64,000 bases of DNA from Brugia malayi (Eukaryota; Nematoda; Chromadorea; Rhabditida; Onchocercidae), in NCBI RefSeq assembly GCF_000002995.4, contig NW_025062476.1, positions 11,592,501 to 11,656,500 of the forward strand, written 5' to 3'. Below, piece after piece: positions 1 to 12,100 of this stretch. The notes beneath the pieces are model-generated. The model did no database searches. It saw nothing but the letters and a program-made list of their open reading frames with translations, and was not told where the DNA came from. Numbering within the stretch: the first letter of the stretch is position 1; every line of letters begins with the position of its first letter. The position numbers and the translations under genes are program-made.

Positions 1-889
1 ATAATGGTTCATCGATTGCTTTCTGCTTCAATTTGTGCTGATTCCACTTTTCCCGAAATGTTAAAAGGTGATTTGGTCAGCAAAATTGCAAGCAATCTGA
101 ATTACAGGTTAGCAGTGAAAAAAAATCTATCCGTTTTAAAATTCATTTGATTAGGAAGTTATTCGATATATCGTAGTTAGAGCAAAGTAAAGAAAGTTAT
201 TGTAGTTTTTCAATTATAATAAAAAAATGATGTGTAAAATAGAACTTTGAAATATCAAACTGTACTTTTCTCTTTAAATAGTTTTTCTTTAACTTTTATT
301 CCAAATTTTACTTTTTTTATTTTTACTGTTTAATATGCGTAAAGTTTTCTCTTTTCAGACATAAACAAGCGCAGTATGCGGGTAGGGCATCGGTTTCGCT
401 CAATACATTGCTTTACTTCAAAGGTCGTACCGAATTACATGATGGTTTTGTGATGGGTATCCGCAAAAATGGCATTCAGGTAATTAATAGTTTTTATAAA
501 ATCGATTTTTTATAATCCCAAATTCTTTTAGATCCTGTATTTTTCAACTTAAACTAATCTTCTTAAATATCAGCCACTTTAAGTATTTTATTACTGAAGA
601 AAAGAATATAATTAATTGTTTTACTTTCACAAAGGCTTTTTTTTTATAGGTATTTGTACCAGCATATGGTTTTGAATCGATCGTTGTTTTTCCGTGTGGA
701 TCGAATTATCAAGTAACAGATGATTTGTTAATGGCGGAAGGTGTAGAAGTGAGGAATTTCCAACGTATTACGGTGAAACTTTCGCTAGATGAGACTGATG
801 TCCAACACATTCGCTTAGATATGAAATTGGTTTCACCAAAAATTCCTGGATTCAGCGTTGATTACATCCTTTCGGCTCCAGAAGAATGA
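1..889 (+). CDS. dis-3: DIS3/Rrp44 exosome ribonuclease, C-terminal part (partial at window edge)
   Basis: Last three exons of the catalytic exosome subunit DIS3, a processive 3'-5' RNase II/RNB-family exonuclease acting in nuclear and cytoplasmic RNA decay. Visible exons are 1-107, 359-479 and 650-889 (stop TGA 887-889). Introns are GT..AG and the phases join in frame (phase 2, then 0). The translation begins IMVHRLLSASICAD and passes through HKQAQYAGRASVSLNTLLYF, which is the end of the RNB domain as I know it in DIS3. It then enters an S1-type RNA-binding fold (GFVMGIRKNGIQVFVPAYG) and ends ILSAPEE. The catalytic aspartates lie upstream, outside the window. No neighbour suggests an operon. 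The family call is secure; the gene is simply cut by the window start. Confidence 0.93.
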
Positions 890-1048
890 ACACTAATAAC
901 GTACACATGTTGTCATATTCCCTTTTTATCCATATTTCACTTTATTTCATTAGCTTATATCGTCATGAAGTATCTTGCACCAAATTATGTTCATTCGATA
1001 AGTAAGACTAACCATTTTGTAACAAATGACAGAAAATCTCTGCTAGGT
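890..1048. other. 3' flank of dis-3
   Basis: Short AT-rich spacer between the dis-3 stop codon and the first 480-bp repeat. No coding signal is seen. Confidence 0.5.
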
Positions 1049-1528
1049 TTTAATATCATTTGAAAGCAACCTCGGTATTATTTGCAGCTCACTTGATATT
1101 ATTATTTAGAAGTATTTTTTATTTCGGAAAAATTTATGTTGTTATCACTTGTCTATTTTTCAATAAAAAAATCTCATTTTTCATTAAATGTCCTCACCGA
1201 CTGACAATTAGAGATATGAATGAATATGCAAAATTTTCATATGCTATAGTCTTCATGAATGTTCGAAATCTTTTCTCCACAAAAAATTGTGAAATGAACA
1301 GAATTACGTTCAAAAAGAAAGAAAAAAGAGGAACACAAAAATTCAAATGAGAGTTCACCAGTTTTAATGATTTTGTAATTTCAAAACTTCAAGCTTAAAA
1401 CAACATAATCAACAATAGTACAACAATCAACAATGATATGAAACAAAGTGAGAGAGGGAATAATCAGTGGTTTTTTTCTCTTTGAATTTACAGCAATATA
1501 TGCAACTAACTCGCTTGATATCATTTAG
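1049..1528 (+). repeat. 480-bp direct repeat, copy 1
   Basis: Aligns without any gap to 5496-5975. I count about seven single-base differences, all transitions, so identity is roughly 98.5%. An open frame of about 96 codons runs through both copies, but it opens on TTG rather than ATG and has low-complexity composition, so I do not call it a gene. The repeat begins and ends with related words (TTTAATATCATTTGA and TTGATATCATTTAG). No terminal TG/CA, no target-site duplication and no transposase or polymerase frame could be seen, so the origin (segmental duplication or remnant LTR-like element) is open. Confidence 0.85.
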
Positions 1529-1959
1529 CACAATATACAATATTAAATAAAGTAGACAGGATTGTTAAATACTGCACAGATCAAATATTTCACCATGCAA
1601 TGACATTTAATTCCAGCTATTCACCAATTTCTTTTATGCAAATGTTACTCCATTTTATCAACCAAACTTTTGAAATTTGTCCCACCTTTTCAAACATCAA
1701 ACACCGCTTCAGCTTATGTTGAAATTCTCTCTTAACAGTATGTGAAATGTATCTCAAAAACCAATAATTATCAAATTTCAAGTGATCCGATGATGTTCTA
1801 TCAGTGATATTATTAGTGGTATGTATAACAAACCATTTTATTAAATGCATCAGAATCCCATTTCTTACGTTGTCACTCAGTTTACACGTATTATTGAAAT
1901 GGTAGAACACGCTACTGTAGCCCTTCTTTCGGTTTTCAAAAGAACATTTATAAACTTTA
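1529..1959. other. intergenic
   Basis: About 430 bases without a convincing gene. An open minus-strand frame at 1617-1910 has no homology that I recognise and no splice context. Confidence 0.4.
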
Positions 1960-2050
1960 CAATGCGGATTTAAAACTGTTTCACCTTTGGTTTTTAATTT
2001 TTCACAATGCAGATTAAAAACTGTTTGATCCTTTGGCCTTTAATTCCAAG
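1960..2050 (+). repeat. leader repeat of the zinc-finger cluster (two about 46-bp units)
   Basis: Two imperfect tandem units, beginning near 1960 and 2006, each contain AATGCRGATT(T/A)AAAACTGTTT followed by a CCTTTGG..TTTAATT stretch. The same block recurs at about 3641-3690, directly in front of the second zinc-finger copy, where its ATG opens the finger reading frame. Here the frame closes within a few codons, so this looks like an orphaned leader of a duplicated unit. Confidence 0.65.
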
Positions 2051-2102
2051 CAATCTGAAATAAAAAGCTTCCATTTGAGCATTTCTGTCATCTCACAAAA
2101 TT

Positions 2103-3408
2103 ATGTGTATCACTATGTTCTTCAATATATTTATGACACCCATCATTTGGTTAAATCTTCTACTTTGCATCGCTTCTGATAATGAAACTTCCCACCTACC
2201 TAATTTGGACTCTTCTTCTGGCATCTCAGATGGTCTTGATATCCTCGATTACAACAATTTTGAGCCATTGTCTAGCTCAGAATTTCCATCCGATCCTTCT
2301 CAGTTTATTGATTTCGCTCAGTTGAGTGAAACTGAGGATATAAGCAATGAAGAATGGAAATCTGAAACTAATCAGATCGTAAATGATCCTCATCCTGGCT
2401 TCTCCGATATTTATGATCCCTTCGGTCACACTAATTTGGAGTTATCACTTAACTCAGATATGGACTCATATAGGAATTTGTGGAGAGATGCTAATGAAGA
2501 ATTAAAAACGGGTGATGATAATGTGCGATATGCTTCCATTAGTGGTGAGACTTTTGCTTTAGATATATGAAAAAATAAATACAACTTCTTGTAATTTGAG
2601 TTATTTAGATGCTCAGAATGAAACTTCTTCCTCACTTAATCTCAACAGCGATGATATTATCACATATATGCACTTACCTGGTTCACAACAAAGTGCCATT
2701 CCGATTTATTTTCACCAACTTACTCTTTCCTCAGATGACACTTCCAATCAAAGTGCAATTGCTGAACAGAGCAACATCGACAATAAGCACTTCTCGGATA
2801 ACTTGAACATCCTCGATTACAGGGGAAATGCCTATAAAGGAGCAAAAACAGGTAATGGCAAATTGCATAACAGCTCTTTGCTCTTATAGTTCTTTATTTT
2901 CATCAGCAGCATGAAATTGAAGATAGAAGTAATAACGAATCGAAAATGATTTCATCACAGCGAATATGTGAGAAGATAAGTAAACAACTACTAGTTACCT
3001 AAGCCATTTAAAATATAATGTGATATCATTTTATAGAGCTGAAATTTTTATGATTTCTCACATTACTTAGGTACCAAATGGTGTAATAGACTACTGATTG
3101 CAAAAAAAAAAAAATGCTTTGATAAGAATTTTTCAGATAAGAAAAACTATACTTGTCATTACCCGGGATGTACTGTGACCATGAAAAATTACAAAGAATA
3201 TGTAACACACAGGAAAACACACGGTCAACCCTTCATCTATGAATGCAAAGTGCCTGGTTGTGGGCGAACATTCGACTATGATTCATCATTTCGCAACCAT
3301 AAGCAAACGCATGAACCTCATCCGCAGTGCGGGTACTGTGGCCAATTCTTCACCACCAAGAATGGACTGAATTATCATAAGAAGAGCTGCCAAATAAAAT
3401 CTCGTTAG
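2103..3408 (+). CDS. C2H2 zinc-finger protein with acidic N-terminal region (three-exon model)
   Basis: Model by frame and splice signals: exons 2103-2544, 2609-2851 and 3071-3408. Introns are GTGAGA..TTATTTAG and GTAATG..TTACTTAG. Total 1023 nt, 340 residues, all phases consistent. Start ATG 2103 follows an in-frame stop at 2076. The N terminus is hydrophobic (IIWLNLLLCIAS, signal-peptide-like), followed by about 200 acidic Ser/Asp/Asn-rich residues with a repeated ILDY word. Exon 3 encodes a KKKK run from an A13 tract, then two CX4CX12HX3H fingers and one CX2CX12HX3C finger, ending CQIKSR. Finger linkers (TH-GQPF) look normal for DNA binding. The family is clear for the fingers. I recognise no orthologue and infer no target. 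The acidic exons and the start are the weaker part of the model. Confidence 0.7.
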
Positions 3409-3665
3409 TTTGTAAATTTAGCAGAATTTCAAACACATATATCAACCTGAAATGAAATGCGTGTGAAATATGCTACAAAACATTTGTGAGTGCTGATTAA
3501 CAACACAACAGAAAATTCACAATTGTGCTTTTTGTTGTTACTATACTCGAAAATAATTAAGCAATTTATTGTGGTCTAAATTATTTGAAATGGAATATGA
3601 TAAGGTTATTCTATGCAGAATGCCTCGCACTAGGATTATTCACCTTTGGTCTTTAATTATTCACA

Positions 3666-3983
3666 ATGCAGATCAAAAACTGTTTGAAATGCTTTGACAA
3701 GAATTTTTCAGATAAGAAAAATTATACTTGTCATTGCCTCGGGTGTACTGTTACCACGAAAAATTACAAAGAATATGTAACACACAGGAAAACACACGGT
3801 CAACCCTTCATCTATGAATGCAAAGTGCCTGGTTGTGGGCGAACATTTGGCCAAAAATCATCATTTTACGATCACATGCAGACGCATCAACCTCATTCTC
3901 AATGCGAGTGCTGCGGCAAATTCTTCAATACCAGGAAGATGCTGCGTTATCATAAGAAGAGCTGTCAAATAAAATCTCGTTAG
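3666..3983 (+). CDS. three-finger C2H2/C2HC protein, tandem partial copy of the upstream zinc-finger gene
   Basis: Single open frame of 105 residues beginning MQIKNCLKCFDK. Fingers: CX4CX12HX3H (CHCLGC..HRKTH), CX4CX12HX3H (CKVPGC..HMQTH) and CX2CX12HX3C (CECCGK..HKKSC). All zinc ligands are intact. It is a close copy of exon 3 of the gene at 2103-3408; similarity continues about 80 bases into the 3' flank (to about 4066) and upstream through the leader block at 3641. It lacks the acidic exons. Many differences cluster in the finger recognition helices (DYDSSFRN versus GQKSSFYD), which would alter DNA specificity if expressed. It may be a short independent gene, an alternative last exon (its phase does not match the upstream donor at 2851) or a young pseudogene. 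Confidence 0.55.
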   Translation: MQIKNCLKCFDKNFSDKKNYTCHCLGCTVTTKNYKEYVTHRKTHGQPFIYECKVPGCGRTFGQKSSFYDHMQTHQPHSQCECCGKFFNTRKMLRYHKKSCQIKSR

Positions 3984-4066
3984 TTTGCATATTTAGCAGA
4001 ATTTTAACAGATATCTCAGTCTGAAATATAATGTGTATGAAATTTGTGCGAAACATTTGTGACCAC

Positions 4067-5495
4067 AGGGTTACAATACAATATTTGCGCTCATTAGATG
4101 CTGTGTCTTTCTTTCCATATCGCCTACTCAACATGTAGTAACTGTCCATGACCTAAGAACCAACTGCTTAAAAAGGTGTTGACAATGGTGACAGTGACGC
4201 TTCAATATACATCAACAAACACTGAAAATATTAGCAAAGTAATGAATACTCCATCCACTCTTGGCCAAATTGCTTTGTTTTTCTAATTAGTGGAAAGTAT
4301 GCAGAAAAGCATATCATTTCAGCCGGCTGCGACGAATTGCTCTTTTGACGTTACAAAACAAGTAAAAATTCTCATTCCAGAAAATGAGACACAATTTGGG
4401 CATTCTTCGGGAAACATAAGAAAAGGAGCGTAGCAATCGAACGTTTTCGAAGCACCAGAATGCAGAGACGAATTTATAATTTAATTTTATCATTGGAATT
4501 TTTCCTATTTTATCTTTATTTATTATCCCATGAAGTAGTAAAAAATGCGTACACAACTGAAATGAACAATTTGTGATGCAAAGAGCTAATATTAAAAAGC
4601 ATCCTAAGTGAGCGAAAAGTATTCACCTAATAATTTATAACAAAAGTTGACATCACAAAGTGGTTTCAGACAAGGAAATGCTATTATAAGAAAGAGAGAT
4701 GATGCATTTTTAACTTAGTTATCATAATTGTTCATTATTAATTTACTTAAATTCAATATGCAAAAAGTTGTTTTTCATTTATCATAAGAAAGCAGCTCTA
4801 ATCTTTAACACGTTGAACAAATTTTTCTTTTCTCGAATACTAATTCAGTATAATGAAACAGAGATCCATTTGATACTCTTCATATCATATCAATAGACAA
4901 TTATGTTTTTTAGTTCATTACTAAATAAATTTGTTATGTCTACAAAATATACCTAGAGACAAAAAAAATGGTGCAATTATCCCTTTAATTGGACTAAAAA
5001 GCGATCAATATAATTAGATGGAGGATAAATGGTATTTACCTGTTGAATAATTATGCTCAGGTAATGAATAATGTTCAAGTAAATGATCTGCTTTTGTCTT
5101 TTCACATGCGGACTAAGGCCATATGTCGTGAAAAGACACATGGACAAAATTCATTTTCACTTAACAATCCAAAAAAAAAAAATTGAATTGCGTCAGTACT
5201 GGTAGATAATGTGACCATGTCATTTAGCAAAAAATTTTAGAGATTATGTGTAAGTCAAAGATCAACCATATTCCATTAATAATTTCTAGTTTTTACATTG
5301 ACTGATCATGAAGGATCGATCGTATAAACAACTAAATATTTGGTAACAACGAACTGAAGAAAATAGCAAATTTTGCTAATAATAATTGCACCACTTATTA
5401 TTGTATCAATTACACGTTATATTGCAAGTTGACAAACATGTTTAAAGTTTTGATAAATTTAAGAAATTCATGAGGTGATCTTCCGCAATACTTCG
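4067..5495. other. intergenic
   Basis: About 1.4 kb of AT-rich sequence between the zinc-finger copies and the second 480-bp repeat. No reading frame with a recognisable domain and no RNA gene was seen. Confidence 0.5.
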
Positions 5496-5975
5496 TTTAA
5501 TATCATTTGAAAGCAACCTTGGTATTATTTGCAGCTCACTTGATATTATTATTTAGAAGTATTTTTTATTTCGGAAAAATTTATGTTGTTATCACTTGTT
5601 TATTTTTCAATAAAAAAATCTCATTTTTTATTAAATGCCCTCACCGGCTGACAATTAGAGATATGAATGAATATGCAAAATTTTCATATGCTATAGTCTT
5701 CATGAATGTTCGAAATCTTTTCTCCACAAAAAATTGTGAAATGAACAGAATTACGTTCAAAAAGAAAGAAAAAAGAGGAACACAAAAATTCAAATGAGAG
5801 TTCACCAGTTTTAATGATTTTGTAATTTCAAAACTTCAAGCTTAAAACAACATAATCAACAATGGTACAACAATCAACAATGATATGAAACAAAGTGAGA
5901 GAGGGAATAATCAGTGATTTTTTTCTCTTTGAATTTACAGCAATATATGCAACTAACTCGCTTGATATCATTTAG
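5496..5975 (+). repeat. 480-bp direct repeat, copy 2
   Basis: Second copy of the repeat at 1049-1528, same orientation. Immediately after it (about 5976-6060) sequence resembling the first part of the repeat starts again (TTTAGAAGTATT.., GTTATCA.TTG.., TCATTAAATG), so this copy is followed by a decayed partial third unit. Confidence 0.85.
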
Positions 5976-6173
5976 AAGTATTCTATTTTTGGAAAATTTT
6001 GTGCTGTTATCATTTGTTTTCTAATAAAATATTATTGCCTTTTCATTCATTAAATGTGAAAGAATGCTTTGACAATAAAACCTAAAGCTGTAACTTACAA
6101 TACTGTCGTTCCCAGACGAAATTCATCAATGAAATATAAACAAAAACAACATAACAACATATAAATCATAGAA

Positions 6174-9100
6174 TTAAGCGTATCCCTCCGTGATTTCTTC
6201 GCCAAAGCTCTTTCGCAAAACGCTAATTACTGCATCACATTGCATTTCAACTTTTCGATTGTCATCTGAAAATATGACATACAATTTGGAGAACGGAAAA
6301 AATAAGCAACAGCAAAAATAGAAAACTGTTGCCCAAGATTAACACTCATCTATCGAGAATATAATCATGGAAAGGAATTTCACTTCACCACCACTACTAC
6401 TACTAAATGTCTTTTAAAAAATATACCTTCAAGAAGTTCACTTAAGAATGGTAGCACTGATGGTAACGTTGGTGCAACCGCATCACCCATATGCTCGAAT
6501 AACCATTCCAAAACTAATAACGTACGATAACGAATCTAAAATAATCGTATTTCATTCATTACAGACAAAACGATTTGGAACAGCATTAATAAGGCGATAA
6601 ATAAATTACACTACGATAAATAAATTACAAGCTATTATATACCTTCAAAGTAAATCAGAATCAAAGTAAAACAGAAGCATTAGAAACAAATGTCCAGCAA
6701 ATCCCACCCTCCCTTCAAATGGCTAATGTTAGCATTTCAGCACCTGAAGATCAATAAATGCAGCAGATTTTTGAAACCCTTATGATTTATTACTTCTTTT
6801 TTCTGCAAAAACAATACCTTCGAACTTCGACTCCGCGTTTTCAACATGATTTTATTAATTACATCCATAAGAACTTCATTTTGGCAATCGATAATATTAT
6901 AGAAGCATTCAGCTAGATGTGGTACGCAACGAAGCTCATGACCCGGTATATCTTTATTTTCTAATTCATTCACCAATAAATCTAGCACGATGTTTGCACG
7001 TTCTCTGAAAATTTATAGTGAAATTTGATTTAGAGAAAATCAAAACCTATACCTACTGTCTCATTCATGAAAATATAGTTCTAGGAAATATGGAAGTAGT
7101 CATTTATGATATCCGTAAGAAAGCTCTCAGTTATTGATATTTCGGTAAGATGAAAGAAAAGTTCAGTATAAACTAACGAAGTGAAAAATGCTGGATGACG
7201 AGCACAATTCGTTATAAAATCAATGACAACGGTCAACAAATAATCAACTGAAATAGCAGCAATATTAGCTGAATCTTCGCCATCGTAGAATATCAGTGAC
7301 TGAGAATCTGTAAAGAAGCATGCCAATTAGAATTCTACGGTTTTAAAATTTCAAATCTGAGAAACTCACAATGACATATACATCTGAGAAAGATACCTGT
7401 TGTATAAGAATTGCATCGCGAAAAGATATCCGGCAAGAAACCAAAAAATCGGCCAAAATGTGGTAATGATAAATTCTTATACGATTCATAGAAGCTGAAT
7501 TAATATATGAAAACAAATTTTTGCTAAGCAAAACTGCGCGTATTAAAGATTTAATGAATAATATGAATTAAAATAAAGGGTAAGAAGCAAAAAAGTTCCA
7601 TCAGTAAAATAACTATACCAACTGCTTCTTGAGAACAATGATTTAGAATGTTAAACTTCAAACTTCAAATTTTAATAAGAAATGCAGTGCTAATAGCATC
7701 ATACAGTTGTTTAGAAGTATATGATCACAAACATCTTCAAAGCATTCTTTTTCCGGAATATTTCGAGGAATAACCTACCGATTTAAAAATCTAAATGTCG
7801 TGATCGAACGATAACGCATTTCTATTTTGGCGTTAGGTGATAGGGCATCCTGTAAACGCGTATGGATGGATTTGGTCACCGTCCGGAATTCATTTTCAGA
7901 CAAATTATCAATAACCTCCAAAAAGCTGTCGATAATCATTAGTTCAGCACTATCGATGGCATCACTTTTCTGCAAAATGAAAGCTCTTGTAAACTGCTAG
8001 CTTAACTTCCTATTTGTATGAAATTGCAACGTTCCAAGCAATGAAAAAAGTCTTTATTTGGAAATCATCCATAAATTCAAATAACTTACTCCTAATTTCG
8101 CATTATTTGGGCGTATATCAAGGCCATGGAAATATATATCGCACACATGAACGACGAATTTTAGCAATATTTCTCTATTTTTAATATCATTAAGCAACGA
8201 AAATATCTTGAAAAGTATACCCACAGCTGCCTAGAAATATAACAAAATAAAAGACGAAGTTGAAGTAAATTTCTAAAATAACTTCGAATGTTCTCTGTCT
8301 AGCAATTTTTTCATTTAATTTCATGATAATAATTTCAACCTTACCATCCATACATAAATTACTGCCCATATTGCTTCTATAAAATTTCATCAACGAATTA
8401 AAAGGTTTGAAAGACATTTATTGAAATAGTAAAATTTTCAATTAAAATATCCCATGATTGAAGATGGATTAGCAGCAAACTGGAAAAAGCAAAGCAGGAT
8501 AGAAAATACATACTGATATAATACATTTTTCAAAGATATCATTTTTTTTTTTATCAGATTCGACTTTATAAGCCTTCAGGACGAAAAAAATGTTAGATGA
8601 AATAAAAACAGAAACTTGCCGGTTCAACTATCAAAGTATTGCAGGCTTCATCAAAAGCATCTAAAACAACTCTTAGCTCCATTTTCGACAATGAGCGACA
8701 TATGTAGGAAATTCGTTGTTGCACAGCTGAAAATTTATTCGCCGGTTGATTTGGCTGAGTGGAACAATCCTGAAACATAAATTCATATGAAAAAAAAAAA
8801 AAAAACTCTTTCTCCAAAAAAATTATACTGGTGAATAAAACGAAAGTGATATAATACAAATAAAGGACAATGCTCAGTAAAATAACTTCGCTCTCCCTAA
8901 TTCCTATTTTTATATTTCAGATCATTTTTATTCTTTTGCCCTGCTTTGAAGTAATTTGAATAAATCTTGTAACATAAGGTATTTGTCCCTTAAAATGAAC
9001 GAAAATTAAGCCAATCCACCAATAACAAATTTGCCTATTTTCTTTTTTCAATCGCTAAAATAACTAGTATGATCATGGATAATGATCTTAGAATGAACAT

Positions 9101-12100
9101 CAAAATCATTTTTCAAGCCAATTAGACCTACTGCTCGCTGTAAATTATATTTCATCCAAAAAAGACAAAATTTTTAGCATCCATTAAAGTGTATTTTTGT
9201 GATCTCACAACTTTCAAAAACCATAAAATCTCGAATCAGGTCATACCTGTATGATCACACTTGAGATTTAACTTAACGAACCGATTCATTTCTAAGTAGT
9301 GTACAGAATTCTGATAAACCATATTATTAGCTGATAAATATATCGGTACAGTTAAGTTTATATAAGTTTACAGTCAAGCTTACCGTTAAGGGTATGTAAT
9401 CACAGATGCAACATAACCGTGAAATAATGATAAGAATGGGTGATAAATGCTTGAAAATAAATTGAGCGAAATTTTCTAAAATCCGCTGTAAACACACCAG
9501 TGAACAAATTAATAGTGCGTCAGTGCTTGCTGAAAATTTAAAGCGCAGCATTTTGAAGATTGAGTTTTTAAATAAGTATTAATTTAAAAAAAAAAAGTAT
9601 CCAATAAAAATAATAAAAAATATAATGAAAGAAAAAATGAAAACTAAAATCTGTTTCTTTTCTCTCTTCAAATCACTAAATTTACATTTGAAACTGTCTG
9701 CAAATATTAATCAAAACTGAAACTATAACTTACAAACATAGCGTCCACTCATTGAGTGTTGGATGCGACGTCTTCGCCCGGATAAAATACCATCTTTTGA
9801 CAGATTAGCCTGCTGTTGACTACTAGCTCTAATCACATTTTGTGTTTCAAGTACAGCAAAAAGAATTTCAGTGCAGACTGTCGTCAGAGCATTTGCATAT
9901 AGAATGGAATTTTTTACACGTTGAAAGCGCATTAATTCACCAGCTAATAAAAGTAAGCTACCTATCACCGCTTCATCGTGCATATCACGATTAGTGAGCT
10001 GCAAATATATGTTAAAAACAGAAAGACTTAAATGCAAATGAAAAAAAAAAATTTAACAGTTAAGTAGTTCTAAATTTAAATTCTACGGTACTCAGAAGTT
10101 CCAGATTGAGCTTATTTTCTATTCAAACTATTAAGCAGTCTTCTAACTTCAAAATTTTGTGTCATAGAAAAATTTTCGAAGCACAAAATGGAACTTACCA
10201 ATTCCACAGTTAATTCTAGTGTTTCAGATAACAACATGAAACCTGCTGAAGGTGTCATATTACGTGCCACCAGTTTCAATGTATGAGCTGCTTTCTGGCA
10301 AAGATCAACCTGAAATAAAATTAGCAGTATAATTACAGAATCCATCCTACTCAGTTCTCTGTAGTTATCATTATTATAATAACGAATAGAAAGCAATGAT
10401 ATGAAAATGACACAATATCAAATTTCTAATATCAAAATAAACTTACATCAAATCCTTCTTCAATTGGTTTTAACCAAGAGTTAAATTTTGTAATCAAGCT
10501 ATTCAAGTGATCCACTTTCACCGTACGTATATATGAACCATCTTGTAGCAGTTTAGCGTTCAGAAACTGTAACGCTCGATCCCTTAATTTTGGAATGGTT
10601 GCAGTTTGCTCCAAAACATCCGCGACAATATGCCCACAAACATTACTCGGCAGCAAATTTTGAAACTGAAATGGAATTTTTGATTACTAACTACAAGAAT
10701 TTCTTTAGAAAATCGGTTTTTTTTTTTTCATTTATTCACATACATTAAATTCATAATGTCTGGATGAACCTTTTCAATGACGATATCTGCACGTGATGAA
10801 ACAGCAATCCAATATTTGCAATTATTTGCGTTCTGCTGGCCTGAACTTCCTTGTGCATTACCTTTCTCAGCATCTGATGCCTCCACAGTGATGAAATCGT
10901 CAAGTTCAACGGAACAAAACAGAAGAACTTTAGCAGTTTCAAGAAGTCTGTTATATGAGTTATCACCAACAGCTACTAACTGAAATTGAAAAAAAAAGAA
11001 ACAGTTACTTTCAATTATTTCATTCCGAACAATAAAGAAAACAGATTTTTGTGACCTGCAAAAGCTTTATTTTTTCGCATAAATAACTCATGAAATTCTC
11101 AAAATAAAAAAAAAATAAAACAAAAAAAAAAAAAAATTACTTAAGCAAGAGATGTATTACCTTTGTTTTAAATTCATCACTTTCTAAAAGCCTAGCAATC
11201 CAACCCAATATTGCAAAACGATAATGTCGCAATTTTTGAACTGAATGTTTCGTTCGATCGAAGATTTTCAACAAAAAATTCTCCTTCTGAGTAACGGTTG
11301 CAGCTGAGCTTTCATAAACTGAGAAATCACCTCCTAATTTGATAATATATTTTATCATATTTGCTGTGCATGAAAGTTGTTCCACAGCATCATATTCCGA
11401 TACCATTATAGTTGACATTTCCTCATATAATTCAGTTGAAGTTCGACCTGAAATCTGCTATCTACTGCGAAATGGAACAAGCTGATGAGCAAACTACACG
11501 TTTAATATTTACGAGGTTGAACTGAACAGTTTAAATCTAAAGTGACAAATCTAAAATGACTGATACATATATAAAGATATATTTATATATAAAATATATG
11601 AAAAGATATATGTTATATTCCACTTTGGATGTTTGCAATATCATCCAATATAAATTCAAGAAATACGAACTCACACTTTTTTATCAAAGATATATTTTAC
11701 TTGTAACAAACCTTCTGGTTTTTTAGCCCAATTCAGACAGTACCGCTCAAAAAGAACGGCAATCACTGCCCAAAGATAATGCGTTCCTGCAGATCGAGCT
11801 ACAGCACGTAAAATTCTATCACGTCGGTGTGCTGGAATATCAGTAATCGATGCTGCAAATAGCCGAGAAATTGTTACTAGTTGTTCGCGAAATGACTGAT
11901 CCTGGAAATAATCCTGATTAGATTCCTGAAATTTTCAAAAAAATTCAATACATGAATATAGAATCAAACTCTTAATTTTTTACTAGGGAATTTTTTTTCT
12001 ATGCAAGTTTCTCGTTGGAAGGTTTCTCCCATAATATAAAAACTTCAGGAACACAACCTTTTCGTTCATAACAGTCGAAAATAACACATTCAGCGTCTCC

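Noticed and set aside
1060..1350. 96-codon open frame repeated at 5507-5797
   Set aside because: Both copies open on TTG, lack any recognisable domain, and exist because the 480-bp repeat is nearly identical; similarity here is not evidence of selection.
1617..1910. 97-codon minus-strand open frame
   Set aside because: No homology, no splice or upstream signal; AT-rich antisense-type composition.
4314..4556. 80-codon minus-strand open frame
   Set aside because: No domain recognised and no splice or upstream context.
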